From NCBI RefSeq assembly GCF_900111515.1, contig NZ_FOHS01000004.1:288634-352633 (forward strand): DNA of 64,000 bases. The letters are read 5' to 3'. Of the stretch, positions 18,548 through 27,357 are shown piece after piece. The first letter of the stretch is position 1, and each line of letters starts with the position of its first letter. Made by a program: the position numbers and the translations under genes. Origin of the DNA: Hymenobacter actinosclerus (GTDB lineage: Bacteria > Bacteroidota > Bacteroidia > Cytophagales > Hymenobacteraceae). The notes beneath the pieces are model-generated. The model ran no database searches. It saw only the letters and a list, made by a program, of their open reading frames with translations, and had not been told where the DNA came from.

Positions 18548-19447
18548 CTAGATGGTCGTCGTGGTAACCGGGGCATTGTGCTCGGTGGCACCGTGCTGAG
18601 CCGAGAAGGTCTGAATGATGCTGAAACCAGCCTCGTCGATGCTGTAGGTCAGCTCGTCAATCTTGCTGGTGAAGAAGTTGTAGGCTACGATAGCCAGAGC
18701 CGAACCCGTAATACCGAGGGCCGTGTTGATGAGGGCTTCCGAGATACCGTTGGCCAGGCCAACTGCGTCGGGAGCACCACCCTGGGCCAGTGCCGAGAAG
18801 GCCTTGATCATACCCAGTACCGTACCAATCAGACCTACCAGCGTGGCAATAGAAGCCAGGGTGGAGATGATAACGAGGTTTTTCTCCAGCATGGGCAGCT
18901 CCAGAGCCGTCGATTCCTCGATTTCCTTCTGGATGGCCAACACTTTCTGGTCTTTCTCCAGATGACGGTCGCGCGACATTTCCTGGTACTTCACCAGACC
19001 GGCACGCACTACGTTGGCTACCGAACCTTTCTGCTGGTCGCAGGTGGCAATGGCGCCCGTGATGTCGTTCACGTTCAGCTTCTGACGAATAGTACGCACG
19101 AACGACTCGATGCTCTTCGAACCTTTGGCACGGCTCAGGGTCAGGGCCCGCTCAATCGAGAAGATAATTACCAGCAGGAACATGGTCATCAGAACCGGTA
19201 CTACCGGACCGCCCTTGTACACTACGCCGAAGTAGTCGCCTGCGATGGGGTTGTTAGCGTTGTCGCCGCCCTGGAAGTGGCTACCGTTACCGAATATGAA
19301 AACGTAGACAACTACGCTTACGATGAATGCCGCGATGATGGCAATAATGGCAAATGCGGACGAACCGCTGCCCCGAGAATCGCCTTTTGGCGTAGCGGTA
19401 GCGGCGGGCCGGGCCGCGGGCTTGTTCATAGCATTCTTTTGTTCCAT
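18548..19447 (-). CDS. exbB: MotA/TolQ/ExbB proton channel family protein
   Basis: 299 residues. A polar N-terminal tail, a first helix (AFAIIAIIAAFIVSVVVYVFIF), a helix near VPVLMTMFLLVIIFSIERAL, and the ExbB core with LVIISTLASIATLVGLIGTVLGMIKAF and GISEALINTALGITGSALAIVAYNFF. It forms the proton channel with the two ExbD proteins encoded downstream. It heads the minus-strand TonB operon; the 287-bp gap upstream (19448-19734) should hold its promoter. Confidence 0.95.
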   Translation of the reverse strand: MEQKNAMNKPAARPAATATPKGDSRGSGSSAFAIIAIIAAFIVSVVVYVFIFGNGSHFQGGDNANNPIAGDYFGVVYKGGPVVPVLMTMFLLVIIFSIERALTLSRAKGSKSIESFVRTIRQKLNVNDITGAIATCDQQKGSVANVVRAGLVKYQEMSRDRHLEKDQKVLAIQKEIEESTALELPMLEKNLVIISTLASIATLVGLIGTVLGMIKAFSALAQGGAPDAVGLANGISEALINTALGITGSALAIVAYNFFTSKIDELTYSIDEAGFSIIQTFSAQHGATEHNAPVTTTTI

Positions 19448-19734
19448 TGGTCCGGAGAATTAGGGGTTGTTGGTGAAAGGTTGAGGTGCTTGTTGAAAAT
19501 TGAAAAATGGTAAAAAAAGAGGGTCGGCTGCCTGATGCCCGGACCAGTTATTTGCGTTACGGCCGCGGCCCGTTCAGGAAGAAACAGGAGACGATGTTGA
19601 CGGCAAAATGATAGATGAAGCCAGGCTAGCCTTGGCAAACCTACTTAAAAAAGCTGACTGCTACCAAAAGAAAATCGGGTTTAAACGCGCTAAACCGACA
19701 TAATCCGCAAAAAAAAGCAGTTTGTCCTAAAAAA

Positions 19735-20565
19735 TCAGGCGCTTTGTTGTCCCGTCAGCCGCTTCGCTTCCTCCCAATACACGTCCATCTGCGCCAGTGA
19801 TAAGTCGGCTAACTGATGACCTTCGCGGGCCGATTGAGTTTCAAGATACTGAAAACGCTGAATGAATTTCCGGTTGGTACGCTCCAGCGCTTCTTCGGGG
19901 TTGATGCCGGCGTGGCGGGCAAAGTTGATGAGTGAAAACAGCAGGTCGCCAAACTCGGCGGCGGCCCGCTCGCTGCGGGCGGCATCAGCGGGGGCGGCCG
20001 CGTCGGCAAACTCGTCGCCGAATTCGGCCAGTTCCTCCTGCACTTTCTGCCACACCTGCTCCGGCTGCTCCCAGTCGAAACCCGCCCCGCGGGCCTTCTC
20101 CTGGATGCGCATGGCTTTTATAAGCGCCGGCAGAGAAGCGGGTACGCCGCCGAGCACCGAAGTGTTGCCTTTCTCGCGCAACTTTAGCTGCTCCCAGTTG
20201 CGCTTTACCTGCTCCTCGGTCTCGGCCTGCACGTCGCCATAAATATGGGGGTGGCGGAAGATCAGCTTTTCGCACTGGGCGTTAAGTACGTCGGCAATAT
20301 CGAAGGCGCCCTGCTCGCTGGCAATTTTAGCGTAAAATACGAGGTGCAGCATCACGTCGCCGAGCTCCTTTTTCAGGTCGGGTAAATCGTGGCGGATGAT
20401 GGCGTCGCTGAGCTCATAGGTTTCCTCAATGGTGAGGTGGCGCAGGCTTTCGAGCGTTTGTTTCCGGTCCCAGGGGCACTCGGCACGCAGGCGTTCGAGC
20501 ACGTCGAGCAGGCGGCCAAAAGCAGCCAACTGTTCAGTTCGGGAAGTAGGGGCGGGGTTTTCCAT
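19735..20565 (-). CDS. mazG: Nucleoside triphosphate pyrophosphohydrolase MazG
   Basis: 276 residues, the usual length for tandem-domain MazG. The first MazG domain has ECPWDRKQTLESLRHLTIEETYELSDAI and DLKKELGDVMLHLVFYAKIA; the second has KVQEELAEFGDEF and AEFGDLLFSLINFARHAGINPEEAL. Both EExxE and ExxD metal motifs are present. It hydrolyses NTPs and dNTPs to monophosphates. It is divergent from the mutase gene to the right. Confidence 0.95.
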   Translation of the reverse strand: MENPAPTSRTEQLAAFGRLLDVLERLRAECPWDRKQTLESLRHLTIEETYELSDAIIRHDLPDLKKELGDVMLHLVFYAKIASEQGAFDIADVLNAQCEKLIFRHPHIYGDVQAETEEQVKRNWEQLKLREKGNTSVLGGVPASLPALIKAMRIQEKARGAGFDWEQPEQVWQKVQEELAEFGDEFADAAAPADAARSERAAAEFGDLLFSLINFARHAGINPEEALERTNRKFIQRFQYLETQSAREGHQLADLSLAQMDVYWEEAKRLTGQQSA

Positions 20566-20677
20566 CAGGCCAAATATACACAGGGCCCGGAGATAGGGCT
20601 CCTCTGGTCAGGCAGTGGCCGGGCCGGCCTCGTCCGGCCGGGTTGTTAATTACGTAGGGAAAGCAGCGGCTACTGGT

Positions 20678-20685
20678 TACTTTTG
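20678..20685 (+). promoter_or_regulatory. Bacteroidota -7 element upstream of the mutase gene
   Basis: TACTTTTG matches TAnnTTTG and lies 49 bp before the proposed GTG start at 20735. The TTG at about 20643 is too far away to serve as a -33 box, so support is partial. Confidence 0.5.
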
Positions 20686-20734
20686 CGGCCGCTTACGGGT
20701 CATTTTGCCCCATCTACCTTCAGCAGCACTTTCC

Positions 20735-22123
20735 GTGGCACTTATCAAATCTATTTCCGGCATCCGGGGTACTATTGGCGGCGCGGCCGGCGAAGGCCTG
20801 ACGCCCATCGACGTTGTCAAGTACGCGGCCGCCTTTGGCACCTGGGTGCTGCAACAAACGCAGAACAATACCATTGTTATCGGCCGCGACGCCCGCCTTT
20901 CGGGCGACATGGTGAGCCGGCTGGTTTCGGCCACGTTGCAGGGCCTGGGCATCAACGTGATTGACCTGGGCCTGAGCACCACGCCCACCGTCGAAATGGC
21001 CGTGCCGGCTAAAAACGCGGGCGGCGGCATCATCCTCACGGCCTCGCACAACCCCAAGCAGTGGAACGCGCTGAAGCTGCTCAACGACAAGGGCGAGTTT
21101 ATTTCCGACCAGGACGGCCAGCAGGTGCTGGCGCTGGGCGACTCGGAGGCATTCGACTTTGCGCCCGTTACCAAGCTGGGCACCTATGCCACCGACGACA
21201 CGTTCCTGCAACAGCACATCGACGCCATTCTGGCCCTGCCGCTGGTGGATAAGGCCGCCATTCAGGCCAAAAACTTCCGGGTGGTGGTCGATGCGGTGAA
21301 CTCCTGCGGGGGCTTTGCCGTGCCGATGCTGCTGGAGCAGCTGGGCGTCACGACCATCGAAAAGCTGTTCTGCGAGCCCACCGGCGACTTCGCCCACAAC
21401 CCCGAGCCGCTGCCCGAAAACCTGCGCGACATTGCCAATCTGATGAAGAAGGGCTCCTTTGATGTGGGCATTGTGGTGGACCCCGACGTGGACCGGCTGG
21501 CGCTGGTAAACGAAGACGGCAGTATGTTCGGCGAGGAGTACACGCTGGTGGCAGTGGCCGACTACGTGCTGGGCCAGCTGGGCGGCGGCAACACCGTGAG
21601 CAATCTGAGCAGCACCCGCGCCCTGCGCGACGTAACCGAAAAGCACGGCGGCCAGTACGCGGCTTCGGCGGTGGGCGAGGTGAACGTGGTGAACAAGATG
21701 AAGGAAACCCAGGCCGTTATCGGCGGCGAGGGCAACGGGGGCATCATCTACCCCGAGTTGCACTACGGCCGCGATTCGCTGGTGGGCATTGCGCTGTTTT
21801 TGAGCCATCTGGCCAAGTTCGGCCTGCCCATGACGCACCTGCGGGCTTCGTACCCCAATTACTTCATCTCGAAGAACAAGATCGAGCTGACGCCCGAAAT
21901 CGATACCGACCAAGTGCTGGCCCGGATGGAGAAGCGTTACCCCAGCCAGCCAGTGAACACTATCGACGGCGTGAAAATCGAGTTCGACAAGGAGTGGGTG
22001 CACCTGCGCAAGTCGAACACCGAGCCGATTATCCGCATCTACGCCGAGTCGGAATCCAACGCCACGGCCGACCATCTGGCCAACAAAATCATCGCCGACA
22101 TCAAGGAAATCATCAGCCACTAA
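20735..22123 (+). CDS. glmM: Phosphoglucosamine mutase-type hexose phosphomutase
   Basis: 462 residues from the GTG at 20735 (ALIKSISGIRGTIGG aligns with the family start; the longer frame has no ATG). Active-site serine loop TASHNPKQWN near residue 103, metal loop DPDVDRLAL near 250, sugar loop GEGNGGII and phosphate loop RKSNTEPIIRIYAE near the end. It would convert glucosamine-6-P to glucosamine-1-P for UDP-GlcNAc. A phosphomannomutase/phosphoglucomutase specificity is the main alternative. A strong terminator follows. Confidence 0.88.
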   Translation: MALIKSISGIRGTIGGAAGEGLTPIDVVKYAAAFGTWVLQQTQNNTIVIGRDARLSGDMVSRLVSATLQGLGINVIDLGLSTTPTVEMAVPAKNAGGGIILTASHNPKQWNALKLLNDKGEFISDQDGQQVLALGDSEAFDFAPVTKLGTYATDDTFLQQHIDAILALPLVDKAAIQAKNFRVVVDAVNSCGGFAVPMLLEQLGVTTIEKLFCEPTGDFAHNPEPLPENLRDIANLMKKGSFDVGIVVDPDVDRLALVNEDGSMFGEEYTLVAVADYVLGQLGGGNTVSNLSSTRALRDVTEKHGGQYAASAVGEVNVVNKMKETQAVIGGEGNGGIIYPELHYGRDSLVGIALFLSHLAKFGLPMTHLRASYPNYFISKNKIELTPEIDTDQVLARMEKRYPSQPVNTIDGVKIEFDKEWVHLRKSNTEPIIRIYAESESNATADHLANKIIADIKEIISH

Positions 22124-22150
22124 CCTGCTGCCTAGCAGTGCGGCAAAAAT

Positions 22151-22198
22151 AAACCGGCCGGCAGTAAGCCCTTTGGGTGGGCTGCCGGCCGGTTTTTT
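22151..22198 (+). terminator. Terminator after the mutase gene
   Basis: A 14-bp perfect stem, AAACCGGCCGGCAG (22151-22164) with CTGCCGGCCGGTTT (22182-22195), followed by further T residues. Confidence 0.9.
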
Positions 22199-22267
22199 GT
22201 GCCCGGATGCCGGCAGCCCTGGGGCCGGCACCCGGCCGGCCCGGTTCGGTAGCCGCCGCGAATCCGC

Positions 22268-22275
22268 TATTTTTG
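22268..22275 (+). promoter_or_regulatory. Bacteroidota -7 element upstream of the cysteine desulfurase gene
   Basis: TATTTTTG matches TAnnTTTG and sits 58 bp before the ATG at 22334, after the terminator of the preceding gene. No good -33 box was seen. Confidence 0.5.
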
Positions 22276-22333
22276 TGGCTGAATTCGGCTGGCCGACTTT
22301 TCCGGCTGGTTTTACTGCCTTTCTGCCCCGTCC

Positions 22334-23464
22334 ATGAACGTGTATTTCGATAACGCCGCCACCACTCCGCTCGACCCCGAGGTGCTGGAGGCCATGCTGC
22401 CGTTTCTGCAAACTCACTACGGTAACCCCAGCAGCATTCATGGCCCCGGCCGGCAGGTGCGCGCCGCCATCGAAAACGCCCGCAAAACGGTAGCCCACCT
22501 CATCAATGCCGCGCCGGCCGAAATCGTGTTTACCTCGGGCGGCACCGAGGCCGACAACTACGCCGCCTGCGGCACTGTGCGCACGCTGGGCCTCCGGCAC
22601 GGCATCACCTCGAAGCTGGAACACCACGCGGTGCTGCACACCATGCAGGCGCTGGAAAAAAGCGGCGAGATGCAGCTCAGCTACCTGCGCCACGATGCCC
22701 AGGGCCGCCTCGACCTGGCCCATCTGGAAGAACTGCTGGCCACCAACCCGCGCACGTTCGTGAGTCTGATGCACGCCAACAACGAAATCGGCAACCTCAA
22801 CGACCTGGCCGCCATCGGCGAAATCTGCGCCCGCCATCAGGCCGTTTTCCATACCGACACGGTGCAGACCATGGGCCACTACAAGCACGACGTGCAGCAG
22901 CTGCCAGTGAATTTTCTGGTCGGTTCGGCCCACAAATTCCACGGCCCGAAAGGCGTGGGCTTCCTGTACCGCCGCGCCGGCCAGACGGTAGACGCGCTGA
23001 TTCAGGGCGGCTCGCAGGAGCGCAACCAGCGCGCCGGCACCGAAAACGTATACGGCATTGTGGGCCTGGCCAAAGCCCTCGAAATTGCCTACCGCGACAT
23101 GGACGAGCACCAGCGCCACATTCAGGCGCTCAAAGACCGGTTCATCTCGAAGCTGCGGGCCGAAATTGCGGGCGTGGAATTCAACGGCACCTCGGCCGAA
23201 GCCGGCCAGAGCCTGTACACGGTGCTGAGCGTGAGTTTGCCGCCCTCCGCGTTCAACGAGATGCTGCTGTTCAACCTCGACATCAACCGTGTGGCCGTGT
23301 CGGGCGGCTCGGCCTGTACCAGCGGTGCCAACGCCGGCTCGCACGTGCTCAGCGCCCTGGGCTGCGACCCCGCCCGCGGCACCATCCGCTTCTCGATGAG
23401 CAAGTACAACACCGAAGCCGAGGTGGATTACGCCGTGGAGCAGCTGGCGAAAATGTATGCTTAG
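22334..23464 (+). CDS. Cysteine desulfurase (IscS/NifS family)
   Basis: 376 residues. It uses PLP to remove sulfur from cysteine for Fe-S clusters and thiolation. VYFDNAATTPLD at the start, HHAVLHT, the PLP lysine in GSAHKFHGPKG (near residue 202) and the catalytic cysteine in SGGSACTSGANAGSH (near 329) are present. The loop around the cysteine resembles group I (IscS/NifS) enzymes. No iscU or iscR lies next to it. The gene ends directly before a 200-bp inverted repeat. Confidence 0.93.
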   Translation: MNVYFDNAATTPLDPEVLEAMLPFLQTHYGNPSSIHGPGRQVRAAIENARKTVAHLINAAPAEIVFTSGGTEADNYAACGTVRTLGLRHGITSKLEHHAVLHTMQALEKSGEMQLSYLRHDAQGRLDLAHLEELLATNPRTFVSLMHANNEIGNLNDLAAIGEICARHQAVFHTDTVQTMGHYKHDVQQLPVNFLVGSAHKFHGPKGVGFLYRRAGQTVDALIQGGSQERNQRAGTENVYGIVGLAKALEIAYRDMDEHQRHIQALKDRFISKLRAEIAGVEFNGTSAEAGQSLYTVLSVSLPPSAFNEMLLFNLDINRVAVSGGSACTSGANAGSHVLSALGCDPARGTIRFSMSKYNTEAEVDYAVEQLAKMYA

Positions 23465-23465
23465 T

Positions 23466-23668
23466 TGGGAAGTGAGTATTGAGAAGTGAGATGTGAGATG
23501 TGAGACATGAGACGTGAGTACAGAGAAGTGAGAGGGGAGACTTTCGTGCTGACAGCCCAATCAATTAGGGTCGTCAGCACGGAAGTCTCCCCTCTCACTT
23601 CTCTCTACTCATGTCTCACTTCTCACTTCTCACATCTCATGTCTCACTTCTCATGTCTCATATCTCAC
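23466..23668. repeat. Heptad-repeat inverted repeat (GANNTGA type)
   Basis: The left arm is a run of about ten 7-bp units of the form GAnnTGA (GAAGTGA, GATGTGA, GACATGA, GACGTGA). The right arm is the complementary type (TCTCACT and variants). The centre is a 29-bp stem with one mismatch (23525-23553 with 23573-23601) around a 19-nt spacer. It fills the whole gap between the desulfurase gene and the convergent membrane-protein gene and could act as a terminator for both. Confidence 0.88.
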
Positions 23669-24889
23669 CTAAAACTGTCCTTCAGCCCCGCCGCCGCCGC
23701 TCTGGCCGCCGCCGAACTGGAAGCCGGGCTCGGGGGCCTGGGGGGCGTGGGCAGTTTGGGCTACGATGAGGGCTTCGAGGTTGAGGCCGGGCCGCTCGGC
23801 GGAACCATCTTCGGCGTCGGCGCTGAGGCCGTGGCGGGGCGTGCGCAGGTAGCGCAGGGCCGCGGCCATCAGCCCGATAAGGACCGCGCCGAGCAGGGCG
23901 CTGGCCGTGGCCAGCGGCAGCACGGAGTAGTAGAAGCGCACCGTAAAGCCCGAAAAGGCCAGGGCCACCAGACCCGTGAGCAGCCACGTCCGGCGGTGTT
24001 GGCGCAGGCCCTGCCAGATATAGAACAGCGGCACGAGGGCCGTGAGCAGGTAGAAGACGGGCGCGAAGGGAATCTGCGTGGAAACCGGCAGCCCGCCGAT
24101 GGCCGCGTTGCCCTCGCGCACGATGAGGTAGTTGCCGCCCAGGTAAAACGTGGCCAGCGCCAGCACTTCGAGCGTGGTAAAACAGCTGCGGTAATACCAG
24201 TAATCGGTGCGGGCGGCCAGATAGCGCACCAGCTGGTACAGGCCCGCGGCCACTGCCATGACGGCAAACGGCAGCACCAGCCGGCCAGACCCGAATTGCA
24301 GCAGCCCGTTGGCCAGCAGCCCCAGCACTGCCGCATAGCTCAGGGCCGCCAGCAGCGCGTCGCCGAAGCGGGCCGTAGCCCAGAGCAGCATTACCAGCAT
24401 CGGCAGCAGCCACAGCGCCAGATAGGGCGAATCGAGCAGCAGAAAGTCGATAACGTTTGGCAGCGCGGCATCGACAAACGCCTGCCAGGCAATGGCGGCA
24501 AAACCCAGACTGAGGTAGAGCAGCGCCTGGTCTGAGCCGGCGCGGTAAGTGCGCGAGGACGTAATAAGGCGCTGCAATACCAACTGCCCGGCCAATGCCG
24601 CAGCCAGGGTAACAACGCCGATTTTAATCTGCCCCCTCCAGTTCAGTACGGAATCGAATAGCTCGTAAGCCGACATGGCAATTAAGCCGCTGGTGGCCAG
24701 GTACCCCAAGGTTGTGAGCAGAAACAGCAGAATTTGCAGGTAGATGTTGGGCCGGTAGAAATCGAGCGGGTAAGCTTCGCGAATGGCCTGCAACTGCGCC
24801 AGCGGCAGCAGCCCCCGGCGGTGCCAGCGTTGGGCGGCCGTGCGCAGGGCCTCGTTGCGGGCCCAGATTGGGTTATATGCCTTGTTCAT
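23669..24889 (-). CDS. Polytopic membrane protein of unknown function
   Basis: 406 residues from the ATG at 24889 (the longer frame begins inside the upstream gene). After an amphipathic N-terminal part (RTAAQRWHRRGLLPLAQLQAIREAYP) come roughly nine to ten hydrophobic helices, then a Gly-rich tail (QFGGGQSGGGG). It overlaps the DUF2157-type gene upstream by 17 bp, so the two products probably act together. The N-terminal helix layout is similar to that of DUF2157 proteins. No function can be assigned. Confidence 0.75.
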   Translation of the reverse strand: MNKAYNPIWARNEALRTAAQRWHRRGLLPLAQLQAIREAYPLDFYRPNIYLQILLFLLTTLGYLATSGLIAMSAYELFDSVLNWRGQIKIGVVTLAAALAGQLVLQRLITSSRTYRAGSDQALLYLSLGFAAIAWQAFVDAALPNVIDFLLLDSPYLALWLLPMLVMLLWATARFGDALLAALSYAAVLGLLANGLLQFGSGRLVLPFAVMAVAAGLYQLVRYLAARTDYWYYRSCFTTLEVLALATFYLGGNYLIVREGNAAIGGLPVSTQIPFAPVFYLLTALVPLFYIWQGLRQHRRTWLLTGLVALAFSGFTVRFYYSVLPLATASALLGAVLIGLMAAALRYLRTPRHGLSADAEDGSAERPGLNLEALIVAQTAHAPQAPEPGFQFGGGQSGGGGAEGQF

Positions 24890-25868
24890 GAGCAGCGGTG
24901 CCGGCCAGGCGTTTGAGGTGCGTAAGAAACCAGACGGCTGCCGCGGTGGAGGCCATGAAATAGAACAGTACCAGCTCGAAAGGGAAGCCCAGTTTAACCC
25001 ACTCAATCAGCTCACCCAACCCGTAGGTAAACGCCACGTAGCCATAAGCCGCCCCGATGAGCAGAAAAATGTGCGAATGAACCCGCCGACCGTACCAGAA
25101 CAGCCCGGCACTCACGGCCAGAACCAGCAGCAACAGCAATATCATCGGGCGTAGCACGTCGGCGAACATGGCGGCGGTAGCGGCTCCGAGTAGCAGGTTG
25201 CCCCCCAGCAGGATGTACGTATAAGCAAAATGAGCCTTGCGGTTTTGCGTTTCGCTAAGCCAGCCAGCCAGCAGTAGCACTGTGCCTAGGCCAATAGCGG
25301 CCCGGCTCACGGAGGCAGTCAAAAAATCGTTCTTAAATACGGCTAACGGCTGCGTATTCAGGCCCACCCAGGCGGCCAGGGCGGTAATGGCCATAGAAAG
25401 CACACCCCGGTGGTCGAAGCGGTAGGCCAGCCCGAAAAACAGCACGGCCGGTAGTGCCAGCGCCAAGCCGTAGCGGGCGCCAAACAACGCGTACTGCGCC
25501 TGCAAATAGCCTTCGAGCACCAGAAACAGCAGGCAGCCCAGCAGCAGCAGGTAGTCGGCCAGCAGGCTGTTGCCCGGCACCAGGCCCCAACTGAAGGGCT
25601 GGCGGTGCCGGGCGGCGTAGGTCAGGCAGGCGGTCATCAGCAGCGCCACCACGGCCACCACCACGCCGTGCCCAATCTGGTCGAGGTGCTCGTAGATGAG
25701 CACGCCCAGCCCGCCGCTGAGCAGCGTGATGCCCAGGTAAAGCAGCGTCCGGATTTCGTAGTGCAGCGAGAAGGGCCGGGTGCGCTCGTCGGTGGCAATG
25801 GCGGCCGACTGCCCGGGTGTCAGCAGGCCCCGGTCGCGGAGTTCGGCTAAAAAAGGATCGGTGTGCAT
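24873..25868 (-). CDS. DUF2157-type polytopic membrane protein
   Basis: 331 residues. The soluble N-terminus (LAELRDRGLLTPGQSAAI .. LHYEIRTLLYLGITLLSGGLG) is the DUF2157 pattern; it is followed by about nine transmembrane segments and a basic C-terminus. It is the first gene of a two-gene minus-strand unit with overlapping frames. Role unknown. Confidence 0.75.
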   Translation of the reverse strand: MHTDPFLAELRDRGLLTPGQSAAIATDERTRPFSLHYEIRTLLYLGITLLSGGLGVLIYEHLDQIGHGVVVAVVALLMTACLTYAARHRQPFSWGLVPGNSLLADYLLLLGCLLFLVLEGYLQAQYALFGARYGLALALPAVLFFGLAYRFDHRGVLSMAITALAAWVGLNTQPLAVFKNDFLTASVSRAAIGLGTVLLLAGWLSETQNRKAHFAYTYILLGGNLLLGAATAAMFADVLRPMILLLLLVLAVSAGLFWYGRRVHSHIFLLIGAAYGYVAFTYGLGELIEWVKLGFPFELVLFYFMASTAAAVWFLTHLKRLAGTAAHEQGI

Positions 25869-25996
25869 GCGGCAAAAGCAGTTGAAAAGCTGAATATAGG
25901 GGTATGGTGCCGGCTTGCTGCGCCTGGCCGCCGCTTTGGCCGCATCATAATGCGGCCGGCGCGCGTAAGGCTAGCGCACGCTACACTTCTTTTCCT

Positions 25997-26662
25997 ATGG
26001 CCGACATCAACATTCAACGCAAAAAGAAAGCCCCCAGCCCCTGGCTGCTACTGTTGGTAGTGCTGGCCGTGGTGGGCCTGGGCGCCTGGTTTCTGTTCAA
26101 GGCCGAAATAAACGCTACCCGCAGCACGCCGCCCCCACCCCCCCCGCCACCGGCCGAAACCCCGCTCGTGCCCGCTGATACGCTCATCGGCGCCGAAACC
26201 GGCCCCCGCCCCGAAGCCGACATGACCGGCGACATGGCCGCCACCGCCCCGGTGACGCCCGAGGTGCTGGCCGCTTTCGTGGCCGGCGACGCGGCCCGGC
26301 CCGGCTACGGCCACGAAGCCCTGCGCCTGCTCACCTCCTCGCTGGTCGGCCTCGTCGACCGCGACGACCTGCGCACGCCCGAAATCCAGACCCGGCGCGA
26401 CGATTTAACCAGCGCCACGGCCCGCCTCGACGAGCCCGCCGCCCGCCTGCGGCCCGGCCTGGTAGCCGCCTCCAACCTTATGCAGGCCATCCAGCAGCAG
26501 GGCTACCCCGAGCTCCAGGACGAAGCCCAGCGCTTCAATGCCCAGGCCACCGACCTGAGCGGGCAGGCGGCCACCACCGAGGAACAGCAGGCGCTACGGA
26601 GCTACTTCGAGCGGGCCACCAAGCTGCTGCGGGCCCTCAACGCGCCGCCCGCCGGTCGCTAG
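25997..26662 (+). CDS. Membrane-anchored protein with proline-rich linker
   Basis: 221 residues from the ATG at 25997. A short basic start (NIQRKKKAPSP), one helix (WLLLLVVLAVVGLGAWFLF, about 15-33), a Pro run (TPPPPPPPP, about 46-54), and a soluble helical domain with RPGLVAASNLMQAIQQQGYPEL and ATTEEQQALRSYFERATKLLRAL. I do not recognise the family. It is followed at 41 bp by the PRC-barrel gene, and the two may act together at the membrane. Confidence 0.7.
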   Translation: MADINIQRKKKAPSPWLLLLVVLAVVGLGAWFLFKAEINATRSTPPPPPPPPAETPLVPADTLIGAETGPRPEADMTGDMAATAPVTPEVLAAFVAGDAARPGYGHEALRLLTSSLVGLVDRDDLRTPEIQTRRDDLTSATARLDEPAARLRPGLVAASNLMQAIQQQGYPELQDEAQRFNAQATDLSGQAATTEEQQALRSYFERATKLLRALNAPPAGR

Positions 26663-26703
26663 GGCCGGCCGCTTTCCTCTTCCCGATTTCAACACTGCTT
26701 TCT

Positions 26704-27195
26704 ATGGAAATTCCTTCCGACCCCATTCCTTCGGCCCAGGGCCTGCACCTGCGCCGCCTGCGCGACCTCACCGAGTTCGAGGTAGCCGACGACAACCCCG
26801 ACGTGCGCGGCTGGGCCGTGCGGGGCGCCGACGGCCGCCAGTTCGGCCAGGTGTTCGAGCTGATTGTAGACGTGGACGCGCTGAAAGTGCGCTACCTCGA
26901 CCTGCAACTCGACGACAGCCTGGGCCTCGATGCGCGCGACAACCATATCCTGCTGCCCATCGGCGTGGCCGCCCTCGACGAGGAAGCCGACAACGTGTTC
27001 GTGCCCTCGCTCACCTACGAATCGGTGGTCCGCTATCCGCCCTACAACGAAATCCAGATAACCCGCGAGTACGAGCAGGCCATGCTCCACGCCCTCAACC
27101 TGGGCCTGCCCGCCGCCTCCGACCCGGAAGCCGATTTCTACAACCAGCCCAGCTACGACACCGCCACCTTCTACCAGCGCCGCCGGCTGAAGTAG
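26704..27195 (+). CDS. PRC-barrel domain protein
   Basis: 163 residues. The centre (VRGWAVRGADGRQFGQVFELIVD .. VRYLDLQLDD .. DNHILLPIGVAAL) is a PRC-barrel, a fold found in RimM and in photosynthetic reaction-centre H subunits. The C-terminal part contains PPYNEIQITREYEQAM and a Tyr/Arg-rich end. In non-photosynthetic bacteria such proteins are often linked to stress; the actual role here is unknown. Confidence 0.8.
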   Translation: MEIPSDPIPSAQGLHLRRLRDLTEFEVADDNPDVRGWAVRGADGRQFGQVFELIVDVDALKVRYLDLQLDDSLGLDARDNHILLPIGVAALDEEADNVFVPSLTYESVVRYPPYNEIQITREYEQAMLHALNLGLPAASDPEADFYNQPSYDTATFYQRRRLK

Positions 27196-27211
27196 AACAG
27201 ATAAAACCAGC

Positions 27212-27312
27212 ACGTCATTCTGAGCGGAGCGAAGAATCTCGCGTGCCACAGTAACCCAATCGTCAGGGTTTACTGTGGCACGCGAGATTCTTCGCTCCGC
27301 TCAGAATGACGT
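27212..27312. repeat. REP-like perfect palindrome, 43-bp arms
   Basis: Arms 27212-27254 and 27270-27312 are exact reverse complements (ACGTCATTCTGAGCGGAGCG is the outer end) around a 15-nt spacer. It sits between the convergent PRC-barrel and hemH genes. A half-length relative lies at 56208-56246 and a related design at 58091-58207. Confidence 0.92.
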
Positions 27313-27322
27313 TCTTTTTACT

Positions 27323-27357
27323 GGCAACCGGCAACCGGCAACTGGCAACTGGCAACT
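27323..27357. repeat. Five tandem heptamers GGCAACY
   Basis: GGCAACC occurs twice and GGCAACT three times with no gaps, ending at the stop codon of hemH. The 7-bp unit is unrelated in sequence to the other heptad arrays in the window. Confidence 0.9.

Noticed and set aside
20720..23560. 946-codon open frame on the minus strand across the mutase and cysteine desulfurase genes
   Set aside because: It is antisense to two clear enzymes, has no domain, is rich in His/Val/Gly/Gln as expected from reverse frames of GC-rich genes, and includes the repeat region.
23466..23668. Heptad arrays considered as a CRISPR array
   Set aside because: Units are 7 bp without spacers of constant length and form palindromes; no cas genes are near.
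23507..24535. 342-codon plus-strand frame starting in the heptad repeat
   Set aside because: Its beginning translates the 7-bp repeat (SHFS-like runs) and the rest is antisense to a membrane-protein gene.
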